NCBI GenBank assembly: GCA_018662005.1
Contig: JABJHA010000019.1
Location: forward strand, 1-46,218
Direction of reading: 5' to 3'
Origin: Rhodospirillaceae bacterium
Lineage (GTDB): Bacteria; Pseudomonadota; Alphaproteobacteria; Rhodospirillales; JABHCV01
DNA: 46,218 nt
Under the pieces are notes generated by a model, which saw nothing but the letters and a program-made list of their open reading frames with translations, was not told the DNA's origin and did no database searches. Positions 1 to 9,314 of this stretch are shown one piece after another. Both the position numbers and the translations under genes were made by a program. Position 1 is the stretch's first letter; each line of letters begins with the position of its first letter.

Positions 1-430
1 AATGTGGGGACATCGACAGAAATGATTAATACTCATTATGATCATGTTCTAAATGAACAGAAGACAGAGATACTGACGTCCACAAAAAGACAAAAGAAGT
101 AGCCAGTTATCTCATTTGAAATGAGATAATTCGTAATTACTGAAAACCGTTAGCTTCCTAATTTCATAGAGCCCCTCTCACACCTGCATATTTTCGCTCG
201 CCAGGAGCGCCAAATTTTTAAGCAGTACCAAACGGCATATTCCTCAATTTCAGAGCTGTGGGGAGGAATATGCTGCTGGTGAACATGGTTTGTGCGAAAT
301 ATTAGGCTGCATGAGCGAGAAAAAATCACACTCACCAAAATCACCTTCCAAAATCTGAAGAAAGTGGCTGCCTCAGCGGAGAGATGGCGGTAAATGCCAT
401 TAGTAGACTAACTTTAACTGGAGATTGAAA
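1..430. other. Intergenic stretch upstream of the DUF6641-like gene
   Basis: No convincing protein-coding gene was seen in these bases. The stretch contains a 23-bp palindrome at 107-129 (separate entry). A Shine-Dalgarno-like CTGGAG at 418-423 lies about 7 bases before the ATG at 431. The base composition is more AT-rich than the sugar and catabolic genes further on. A possible 15-codon ORF at 311 has no supporting features. Confidence 0.5.
107..129. repeat. 23-bp palindrome, copy 1
   Basis: The arms TTATCTCATTT and AAATGAGATAA are perfect reverse complements around a single central G. An almost identical palindrome, differing only in the central base, lies at 1021-1043. The two bracket the small gene at 431-880. 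It could be an operator, an element end or a recombination site; the sequence alone does not decide between these. Confidence 0.75.
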
Positions 431-880
431 ATGGCTTATCTAAACAAACTGAAACTGACTGATACCGCTCGTAACCGTACTATAGACCCTGTCATGCGTC
501 GGCGGGAAAAGTTGATCGAAAAACTTAATGAGCAACGTGAATCAGCAGTGCATTCCATCGATAATACGCCGTATCTGCCAACAAAACGTGCGTGGGTTAC
601 GGATGGTGTGACTGGTGAGCGCAATCTGATCGAAAAGCCCAAAAAGGTTCGTCAGTGGTTTTGGGAAGCTGGTGGCGTATGGCTTTTCCAAATCCGTTAT
701 GGCGCTAATGTGCTCGAACTGGCGAAGGGGAAACCCACCATTGAAGTTGGCGATAAAGCAAAATTGCCAGATGTGATCGAACTCTGCATCAACGCCGTTA
801 AAGATGGCGAACTGGATGCCCAGTTAAATGAGATGGCGGTGCAAACTGGAGCCAAACTGCGAAAGTCAAAAGCCGCTTAA
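431..880 (+). CDS. Small conserved hypothetical protein, DUF6641-like
   Basis: The 149-residue protein begins MAYLNKLKLT and is basic and soluble-looking, with no signal peptide or membrane segment. The pattern of a short LNKLKLT start, an R-R-R-E-K-L helix near residue 25 and a central WFWEAGGVWLFQIRYG stretch resembles what I remember of DUF6641; this is recognition from memory and not a search result. Function is unknown. The ATG at 431 is chosen over the in-frame TTG at 425 because CTGGAG sits about 7 bases upstream. The gene is monocistronic, ends in a hairpin at 887-915, and is flanked by the palindromes at 107 and 1021. Its codon use is more AT-leaning than the following genes, which suggests separate ancestry. 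Confidence 0.6.
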   Translation: MAYLNKLKLTDTARNRTIDPVMRRREKLIEKLNEQRESAVHSIDNTPYLPTKRAWVTDGVTGERNLIEKPKKVRQWFWEAGGVWLFQIRYGANVLELAKGKPTIEVGDKAKLPDVIELCINAVKDGELDAQLNEMAVQTGAKLRKSKAA

Positions 881-886
881 AACAAA

Positions 887-915
887 ACCATGTGCAGCAT
901 CAAGCTGTACATGGT
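887..915 (+). terminator. Hairpin just after the DUF6641-like gene
   Basis: ACCATGTGCAGC and GCTGTACATGGT form a 12-bp stem with one mismatch (a G-U pair in RNA) around a 5-base loop, starting 7 bases after the stop codon. No run of T follows, so it is not a classical intrinsic terminator. It may still end or protect the transcript. Confidence 0.45.
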
Positions 916-1020
916 CCACCTGGGTACAGAATTCTGCCCAGATCCCTATTTTAACATGTTACCCTACTGGCCAGGTCAGGCAACTAAAATGGCTAATAAT
1001 ATGGTTTGACCTTTAGGAAA

Positions 1021-1043
1021 TTATCTCATTTAAAATGAGATAA
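1021..1043. repeat. 23-bp palindrome, copy 2
   Basis: It has the same arms as the copy at 107-129 (TTATCTCATTT and AAATGAGATAA) with a central A instead of G. It directly abuts the AAGCGGACAT-type repeat cluster that starts at 1043. Confidence 0.75.
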
Positions 1044-1132
1044 AGCGGACATTAATGTCTGGATTACCCCCTAAAAACGGACATAATCGGTAGGTGGCTG
1101 GAACTTCCGCTAATAGCCAAAAGCGGACTTAA
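1043..1132. repeat. AAGCGGACAT hairpin repeat cluster A
   Basis: The clearest unit, 1103-1131, pairs TTCCGCT with AGCGGA around a CTAATAGCCAAAAG core. Degenerate half-units AAGCGGACATTAATGTCTGG and ACGGACATAAT precede it. The CTAATAGCCAAAAG core is shared with the last unit of the array at 7755-7939, so this is one repeat family at three places in the window. Confidence 0.6.
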
Positions 1133-1266
1133 GAAAATGGTCTTTATTTGAGTTAAAAATTAGCTCTCTGTATTGAAAAAAAGGATAGTTCACATGTTAA
1201 CGTGACAGTCTCGGGTGCATCCCATATTATTATTTGAACAATCAAGACTTGGGAGCCTTGAATAAA

Positions 1267-2568
1267 ATGCCGGATAAGGCAGCGCGTTTTGTCAGTCGCC
1301 TCACTCACAACACGCTTGCCCTCGTGCTGGCTGGAGGGCGAGGCAGCCGCCTGGGTGTATTGACCGATTGGCGGACCAAGCCCGCTGTTCCTTTTGGCGG
1401 CAAGTTCCGCATCATCGACTTCACCCTTTCCAATTGCCTTAACTCCGATATCAGACGGATTTGCGTGCTGACACAGTACAAATCGCATTCCCTGATCCAA
1501 CATCTGCTGAAGGGATGGACCTATCTCAATTCGGAACATGGTGATTTCCTGGATATCATACCCGCCCAGCAGTGGCTAGATGACGACCAGTGGTATCAAG
1601 GAACGGCAGATGCCGTTTACCAGTCACTCGACATTATTGAGGGTTACGGACCTGAATATGTCCTGATTTTGGCTGGTGACCATATCTACGGCATGGACTA
1701 TGGGGAAATGTTGGCGGCTCACGTCGAATCCGGAGCAGCCTTCACCATCGCCTGTAATGCCGTCCCTATGGCCGAAGCCAAACATTTCGGAGTCATGCAA
1801 ATTAACGATGATGGGCGCATTATCGACTTCGAGGAAAAACCCGAATCCCCCAAGGCAATGCCGGATAACCCGGACATGGCGCTGGGAAGCATGGGTATTT
1901 ACGTCTTTTCCCTGGATTATCTTAACAAGCAGTTGGTGCGGGATGCCTCCGACGAATCTTCCGACCACGATTTCGGCAAGGATGTGATTCCTTACGCCCT
2001 TGCTCAAGGAGACCATGTGCAGGCCTATCAATTCCAGAGCCCGACTCAAGGGGGAAGTCCCTATTGGCGCGACGTCGGAACCATAGACGCATACCATCAA
2101 GCAAATATGGAGCTCATTTCATCGGATCCACCTTTCGATATCTATGATCGGGAATGGCGAATCATGACCGATCAGCCACAACTTCCGCCAGCCCGCTTTC
2201 TGGGTCGTGGATCGGGCTGCGGAATAGAGAATTCCATGGTCAGCGGCGGTTGCGAGATTGAAAGTTCGAAATTATATAATTCGATGCTGTTTTCCAATGT
2301 CAAAGTATACCAGGGATGTGAGCTCAATGGCGTCCTGGCGCTTCCCGGTTGTGAGATCGGTAGGGGGTCACGTCTGAAAAATGTCATCCTCGATAACCAG
2401 TGCCGGGTGCCAGAAGGAACAGTTATTGGTGAGGACCCTGAAGAAGACGCGAAGCGGTTTATTATGTCTGATGAAGGCGTGACCGTCGTCAATCGCAAGA
2501 TGCTTGGTCAGGGGGAAGGCTATATTTCAGGCGTTATCCGGGAGAAACAGGACGCCAGCCCCAAATAA
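1267..2568 (+). CDS. glgC: Glucose-1-phosphate adenylyltransferase (ADP-glucose pyrophosphorylase)
   Basis: This enzyme makes ADP-glucose from glucose-1-phosphate and ATP in the cytoplasm. The 433-residue protein has the N-terminal nucleotidyltransferase signature [12 protein letters not shown] followed by [15 protein letters not shown], which is characteristic of GlgC. The sugar-binding FEEKPESP and the [18 protein letters not shown] segment are present. The C-terminal third has the hexapeptide-like pattern of a left-handed beta-helix ([17 protein letters not shown]). Length is typical. I chose the ATG at 1267; in-frame TTG codons at 1234 and 1258 are less likely. The gene converges with the next one, leaving a gap of 3 bases. 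No glgA or glgB is nearby, so ADP-glucose may feed the glycosyltransferase at 4443 instead of, or besides, glycogen. Confidence 0.95.
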   Translation: MPDKAARFVSRLTHNTLALVLAGGRGSRLGVLTDWRTKPAVPFGGKFRIIDFTLSNCLNSDIRRICVLTQYKSHSLIQHLLKGWTYLNSEHGDFLDIIPAQQWLDDDQWYQGTADAVYQSLDIIEGYGPEYVLILAGDHIYGMDYGEMLAAHVESGAAFTIACNAVPMAEAKHFGVMQINDDGRIIDFEEKPESPKAMPDNPDMALGSMGIYVFSLDYLNKQLVRDASDESSDHDFGKDVIPYALAQGDHVQAYQFQSPTQGGSPYWRDVGTIDAYHQANMELISSDPPFDIYDREWRIMTDQPQLPPARFLGRGSGCGIENSMVSGGCEIESSKLYNSMLFSNVKVYQGCELNGVLALPGCEIGRGSRLKNVILDNQCRVPEGTVIGEDPEEDAKRFIMSDEGVTVVNRKMLGQGEGYISGVIREKQDASPK

Positions 2569-2571
2569 CGG

Positions 2572-3615
2572 TCAGGCTTCCTCAAGGAAGAAGGGGGTGC
2601 GAACACTGGCGAGCGTTTTTTCCAGGCTGAAATAATCTATTTTGCCCGCATCCAGTAATGCCTTGTCCTCATTACTTGAAAAGACCAGTTCGCCGAGGAC
2701 CTCGAGACCGCCGATCAGTCCGGACATTCCATCACCATGAGTTTTTGAGCGGTCGCGGGGGACGAAAAAGAGGCTGATGTCGTCGCCCGGGGTATTGCGC
2801 GAAACGATGAAATTTGCTGTCAAATCATGAATGCGGCTCTTGTTTTTAGCCGCCCATCCGGAAATCCATTGCGATGCCTGTTTGAGTACGGCTTTGGGTT
2901 TACCTGTCCACACGGCAACGTCCAAAGGGTAATTTTTTAGGAATTTACCCTTTTCCCCACTCTCAAATTGTTGCCTGGCGGCGCGTTCCAATGGAAATTC
3001 CGGTTCGTCTTCCGGACGTTTGAAAAACTGAAAATGAAGATGCCCGGGAATCGATGCGCCGGCGTTAACACCATTGTAAAAACCGATATAACCGGGCATA
3101 CGCTCAGCAAGCTCGACGAGATCATTCAGAAGCACGGAAACTTCCAGTTTTCCCTTTTCACAAACCGGCCATTCTTGCGATGTATGTTCAGTAGTAGCAA
3201 TGACGACGTGAGTCGGCGAAAGAGGAAATGGATTCATCCAGGCGTAGTAGCTGGTTTCGCCCATATGGATTTCATAACCCATCTCAGTACCCTGTTGCTG
3301 CCAGCGGATATTGTCGCGACACAGAAAACAGCCCTCATTCCTGATCTCTGTTCCCGGTGGCGGTGTGGAAATTCCGGAACCATTAAAACGCAAAGCCCTC
3401 TCGGGATTGTACTGGATACGGAAAAATCTGGATGGATATTCAGGATGTTTGAAGTTATGGCGCTCAACAGCGTCAAGACCAATCTTGATGAAACCGCTTT
3501 CCTTCTGGTGGGCCTCCAGTTCACTCAAAGCCGCATCAAGGCCACCACCACTGATTTCAATCTCGCGAAGCCGCGAGTTCAGTTTGTCCCAGGTGTGTTC
3601 GTAATTTGTATGCAT
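2572..3615 (-). CDS. HIT/GalT-superfamily nucleotidyltransferase (DUF4922-like)
   Basis: The 347-residue protein carries the histidine-triad-like signature GHLHFQFF near residue 200, preceded by a CFLCRDNI motif near residue 97 that resembles a zinc-binding pair. This arrangement fits the GalT / ATP adenylyltransferase / GDP-sugar phosphorylase branch of the HIT superfamily (DUF4922-type). Members transfer or phosphorolyse nucleotidyl groups on sugar phosphates. The neighbours (glgC, a nucleotide-sugar glycosyltransferase, phosphoglucomutase) suggest a sugar-nucleotide substrate such as ADP- or GDP-glucose, but this is inference. It lies on the opposite strand to its neighbours and is divergent from the kinase at 3753, so that intergenic region could hold both promoters. 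Confidence 0.75.
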   Translation of the reverse strand: MHTNYEHTWDKLNSRLREIEISGGGLDAALSELEAHQKESGFIKIGLDAVERHNFKHPEYPSRFFRIQYNPERALRFNGSGISTPPPGTEIRNEGCFLCRDNIRWQQQGTEMGYEIHMGETSYYAWMNPFPLSPTHVVIATTEHTSQEWPVCEKGKLEVSVLLNDLVELAERMPGYIGFYNGVNAGASIPGHLHFQFFKRPEDEPEFPLERAARQQFESGEKGKFLKNYPLDVAVWTGKPKAVLKQASQWISGWAAKNKSRIHDLTANFIVSRNTPGDDISLFFVPRDRSKTHGDGMSGLIGGLEVLGELVFSSNEDKALLDAGKIDYFSLEKTLASVRTPFFLEEA

Positions 3616-3752
3616 CTTGATTATCGTTATGAATCTTAAGACCCGAAAGGGTGGGGATTTATCCTACTAATGACTGCTATATAATGCAGAGAGATCGATT
3701 AAGAAATAAAAAATATCCCATTGATTCATTAATTGCAGAACGGAATGAACTT

Positions 3753-4403
3753 ATGCGCGGCGATACCATCATCGTAGAGGCACACCACCGAAAAGCGGCT
3801 GAAGAAATTATTCCCCTCATCTTGCCCGAATTAGAAGCCTCGCCCGGAAAGTACACAATAACGGTGGCCGGTGAATCGGGCAGCGGCAAGTCGGAAACGG
3901 CAACCGCCATCGCCGAAGCCCTTGCCGAGCATGACATTTCAAGCGTCATCTTCCAGCAGGATGATTATTTCGTCTATCCGCCGAAAACCAACGATGCAAC
4001 GCGCCGCAAGGACATCGCCTGGGTCGGCACCCAGGAAGTAAGGCTGGACTTGCTCGACGAGCATTTGCAGGCCTTTCGAGATGGTGCCGAGAGCGTTACA
4101 AAACCGCTTGTTGTCTACGAAGACGACGCCATTACCGTCGAGAACATGGAAATTGGACAGGCGCGAGTCGCCATCGCCGAAGGCACCTACACTACGGCGT
4201 TAAACGTTGTCGATACCCACATATTCATTGACCGCAGCTATGCGGAAACCCGTGCCCATCGCGAAAAAAGAAACCGTGATGCGTCGGAACTCGACTCGTT
4301 TACAGACGGTGTGCTGAAGATAGAGCACGACATTATTTCCGCTCAGAAACCCCGTGCCAAAATTGTTATAAATACCGACTATTCCGTAAACGTGGCTGAC
4401 TGA
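3753..4403 (+). CDS. P-loop kinase of the uridine kinase / phosphoribulokinase type
   Basis: A Walker A loop GESGSGKS is followed by a QQDDYFVYPP segment typical of uridine-kinase-like enzymes, where the acidic residues bind the substrate hydroxyl. The C-terminal half contains FIDRSYAETRAHREKRNRD, consistent with the lid region. The substrate is unknown. With the chosen ATG the protein is 216 residues and starts MRGDTIIVEAHH, with GGAA about 7 bases upstream. An in-frame ATG at 3684 would give 239 residues but lacks a clear ribosome binding site. It lies 39 bases upstream of the glycosyltransferase and is probably co-transcribed with it, which suggests a role in phosphorylating a sugar or nucleoside used in that pathway. 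Confidence 0.75.
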   Translation: MRGDTIIVEAHHRKAAEEIIPLILPELEASPGKYTITVAGESGSGKSETATAIAEALAEHDISSVIFQQDDYFVYPPKTNDATRRKDIAWVGTQEVRLDLLDEHLQAFRDGAESVTKPLVVYEDDAITVENMEIGQARVAIAEGTYTTALNVVDTHIFIDRSYAETRAHREKRNRDASELDSFTDGVLKIEHDIISAQKPRAKIVINTDYSVNVAD

Positions 4404-4442
4404 CGGTTTTTTCCTCCGAACTCCACCTAGGACAGAACGTAA

Positions 4443-5876
4443 ATGCATATCGCTTTCCTTAACCCGCAAGGCAACTTCGACACGGCCGATTCCTATCTCG
4501 CCGAACACCCGGATTTCGGCGGTCAACTCGTCTACGTCAAGGAAGTTGCCCAGGCCATGGCCGCGATGGGGCATAAGATCGATATCGTGACCCGCAAGAT
4601 CGACGATCCTGAGTGGCCGGAGTTCTCGTCCGCCATCGATGCCTATCAGGGCTTTGAAGAAAACCTGCGCATCCTTCGCTTTCCTTGCGGGGGGGCGAAG
4701 TTTCTGGGCAAGGAAGAATTGTGGCCACACCTGGAAGAGTTCGTGCGCAACATGCTCGATTTTTACGGCGACGATCTGCCCGATTTCGCTACGGCTCACT
4801 ACGGCGACGGCGGTTACTGCGCCGTGCTGGCAAAAAGCCTTGCCGGGATAGGTTTCACCATGACCGGTCATTCCCTGGGTGCACAGAAATTCGACAAGCT
4901 GGGTACGACCCTTGCCAATGTTGATGCGATGGAGGAACGCTATTGCTTTTCACGACGCATTGCTGCCGAACGCCTCAGCATGAGAGAAGCCTACCGCATC
5001 ATTACTTCTACTGAACAGGAACGGCGCGAGCAGTATTCGCATCCGCTATATGCCGGTGCCGTAGATGTAGACGAGCCCGGAAAATTCTCTGTCATCCCCC
5101 CCGGGGTCAACACCCGCATCTTCACGACCGATAAATCGGATATCGACGCAACTGTTAAAGAAAAACTCGATACCAAGTTCAATGGTGTGGACGGTCCGGT
5201 GGTTCTCGTCTCCAGCCGTCTGGATGAAAAGAAGAACATCATCGGCGTTGTCCAGGCATATGCCCAAAGCGAAGACCTTCGAGGCGAGTTCCCCCTGGTC
5301 CTGTGCGTCCGGGGTGTAGATGATCCTTTCACCGAGATGGACCATCTGGCCGAAGAAGAACAAAAGGTGCTGAAGCCAATCCTTGATCTCATTGAAGAGA
5401 TCGGTATCCGCGATCGGGTTCATTTTCTCAACATCCAGTCCCAGAAAGAACTCGCCGCTACTTACAGATATTTCGGCGAACGAGGCTCTGTCTTTGCCTT
5501 AACGGCATTTTACGAACCATTCGGCCTTGCACCGATCGAAGCTGCGGCCTGTGGCTTGACTCAAGTTGCGACGAAAAATGGAGGCCCGTCTGAAATTTTT
5601 GAAGGCGGCACCGGTATCCTCGTTGATCCCTTTGAGCCTCAGAATATTGCACAAGGATTGCTCGAAGGCCTCAAGCGGCACGCCGAATTGTCGCCAATGG
5701 CCATACGCCATGTGCATGATACCTATACATGGCAGCGAACGGCAAAATCCTACTTGGAAGCAATTTCTGACGGCTTTAAAGGCAAGCACACCCTGGGGGC
5801 TGCGGTTCCTGAGCTGGGCGATAGCGCCCGTATCGCGGATTATCTCAATACTGTAGAAACCAAAAGCCCGAGCTAG
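4443..5876 (+). CDS. GT4-family glycosyltransferase, sucrose-phosphate-synthase-like
   Basis: The 477-residue protein begins MHIAFLNPQGNFD and continues HPDFGGQLVYVKEVAQAMAA, the acceptor-side signature of sucrose synthase and sucrose-phosphate synthase. The donor half carries SSRLDEKKNI and the EX7E motif EPFGLAPIEA (near residues 360-370). Length corresponds to the bare GT4 catalytic part with no fused phosphatase domain. The reaction is probably transfer of glucose from a nucleotide sugar to a sugar phosphate or small acceptor; alternatives are mannosylfructose-phosphate synthase-like or glucosylglycerate-like products. It follows the kinase by 39 bases, and is close to glgC and pgm, which would supply ADP-glucose and glucose-1-phosphate. 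No dedicated sugar-phosphate phosphatase was seen. Confidence 0.85.
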   Translation: MHIAFLNPQGNFDTADSYLAEHPDFGGQLVYVKEVAQAMAAMGHKIDIVTRKIDDPEWPEFSSAIDAYQGFEENLRILRFPCGGAKFLGKEELWPHLEEFVRNMLDFYGDDLPDFATAHYGDGGYCAVLAKSLAGIGFTMTGHSLGAQKFDKLGTTLANVDAMEERYCFSRRIAAERLSMREAYRIITSTEQERREQYSHPLYAGAVDVDEPGKFSVIPPGVNTRIFTTDKSDIDATVKEKLDTKFNGVDGPVVLVSSRLDEKKNIIGVVQAYAQSEDLRGEFPLVLCVRGVDDPFTEMDHLAEEEQKVLKPILDLIEEIGIRDRVHFLNIQSQKELAATYRYFGERGSVFALTAFYEPFGLAPIEAAACGLTQVATKNGGPSEIFEGGTGILVDPFEPQNIAQGLLEGLKRHAELSPMAIRHVHDTYTWQRTAKSYLEAISDGFKGKHTLGAAVPELGDSARIADYLNTVETKSPS

Positions 5877-5965
5877 GCGTCAAGTGCTCCCATGAGCCAT
5901 TCCAAATGATTGATGGTTCTGTTGGGCGGTGGTTGCCCGCTGGCCGTTTGGGGAACTTGAACTGA

Positions 5966-8034
<2,069 letters not shown>

Positions 8035-9255
8035 ATGACGATTGAGGTGCAAAAATCTGATTGGGCGATTGTGGCTCTTTCCATCCTTGCTGGAATTATA
8101 GCAGCCGCCCATATTGGGAAAGCAACGGCATCCTTGCCTCTGCTTCGGAGCGAACTGGGCCTTACCATTATTCAAGCAGGATGGGTCGTTTCCATTATCG
8201 CTGCCATGGGGATGGCGAGCGGAATGATTGCTGGCATGGTCGCCGATCGTGTGGGTCACAGAAGGCAAATGATCATCGGCTTATTGACCATAGCGATAAG
8301 TAGCGCCATCGGCTCCATGGCAACCGGTTCAGGTTTGCTTTTAGCCTCCCGGTTTATGGAAGGTGTTGGTTTCATTGCCATTGTGGTTTCCGCTCCACCA
8401 CTGATCATCACGTCGATCCTGTCCCGACATCGTTCAGTGGTGCTGGGGGTATGGAGTGTATGGCTTCCGAGTGGGATGGCGCTGTCCATGTTGATTTCGT
8501 CCCCAATACTGGGATCCTATGGATGGCGGTCCCTATGGCTCTTCTGGACAATTTTGAGTTTGATACTGGTGGCGTTGTTGCTGACAAAAACGGATAAGGG
8601 GCAGGGTCATGTTGCGTCACCTGAGCAACACCATTCCTTCGTGGGTAGCTTGCGATTGATATTGAGTCGTCCGGGACCGATGTTAATGGCACTTAACTTC
8701 GCCGTTTTTGCAGCCCAGTGGGGATCGATGGTGGTTTGGATACCCAGTTTCCTGGTGGAACAACGCTCAACGGAAGTCTCGACAGCGGCCCTCCTGGGCG
8801 CATTGGTTGTCGTTTTCAATGTGCCGGGAAATTTGATGGGAAGCTGGCTGTTACACCGGGGAGTGGCGCGCTGTCATTTAATCAGCGGTACGCATCTGAT
8901 GATGGGCTTATGTGCTGTTGGTGTTTTTTCTGACACCTTGCCTGATGGGGCACGTTATGGACTGGTGCTGTTGTTCTCGCACGCTGCCGGATACCTGGCG
9001 GCGGCCATGTTCGCTTCGGTGCCTGTGCATGCACCCTCCCCGCAACAATTCGGTGCCACCAATGGTTTGCTTATACAGGGTGCCAATTTTGGCAATTTTT
9101 TCGGGCCGCCTGCCGCGGCGGCTATTGTCGCCGCCCTAGGTAATTGGAACGGGGTTCTTTGGCTTATACTGGCGTGCGCTGGGACGGGATTCGTTTTGTC
9201 CCTTTGGCTGACGTTGATCGAAAAGAAAAGGCTCACGGGTGAGAGTGTCGGTTAA
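8035..9255 (+). CDS. Major facilitator superfamily transporter
   Basis: The 406-residue protein consists almost entirely of hydrophobic helices, consistent with the usual 12 transmembrane segments. The MFS loop motif GMVADRVGHRRQM follows helix 2. The substrate cannot be read from sequence. The ATG at 8035 is preferred to the in-frame TTG at 8026 because AGGATCGG lies upstream at suitable distance. It converges with the XDH-type operon and borders the catabolic block, so uptake or export of the pathway substrate is possible but unproven. Confidence 0.85.
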   Translation: MTIEVQKSDWAIVALSILAGIIAAAHIGKATASLPLLRSELGLTIIQAGWVVSIIAAMGMASGMIAGMVADRVGHRRQMIIGLLTIAISSAIGSMATGSGLLLASRFMEGVGFIAIVVSAPPLIITSILSRHRSVVLGVWSVWLPSGMALSMLISSPILGSYGWRSLWLFWTILSLILVALLLTKTDKGQGHVASPEQHHSFVGSLRLILSRPGPMLMALNFAVFAAQWGSMVVWIPSFLVEQRSTEVSTAALLGALVVVFNVPGNLMGSWLLHRGVARCHLISGTHLMMGLCAVGVFSDTLPDGARYGLVLLFSHAAGYLAAAMFASVPVHAPSPQQFGATNGLLIQGANFGNFFGPPAAAAIVAALGNWNGVLWLILACAGTGFVLSLWLTLIEKKRLTGESVG

Positions 9256-9314
9256 TTACAGAAACCCAAACCCCGAAAACCCCGTTAAATGAGCCCTTTT
9301 CGCTTCAGCGAATT

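Larger units (their letters stand above)
881..1266. other. Intergenic stretch between the DUF6641-like gene and glgC
   Basis: It holds the hairpin at 887-915, the second 23-bp palindrome at 1021-1043 and a degenerate AAGCGGACAT repeat cluster at 1043-1132. No gene was recognised. The glgC promoter should lie in the last 130 bases, but no clear -35/-10 pair was identified. Confidence 0.5.

Noticed and set aside
150-344. 64-codon minus-strand frame upstream of the DUF6641-like gene
   Set aside because: No recognisable domain or ribosome binding site, and the composition looks non-coding.
311-358. Small peptide gene of 15 codons
   Set aside because: No ribosome binding site or conservation evidence; too short to support.
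2968-3639. A 223-codon plus-strand frame opposite the HIT/GalT-like gene
   Set aside because: The minus-strand protein has cofactor and HxHxQ motifs; the opposite frame shows no family features.
5881-5965. Intrinsic terminator between the glycosyltransferase and pgm genes
   Set aside because: Only a 4-bp GGGC/GCCC stem was found, with no T run.
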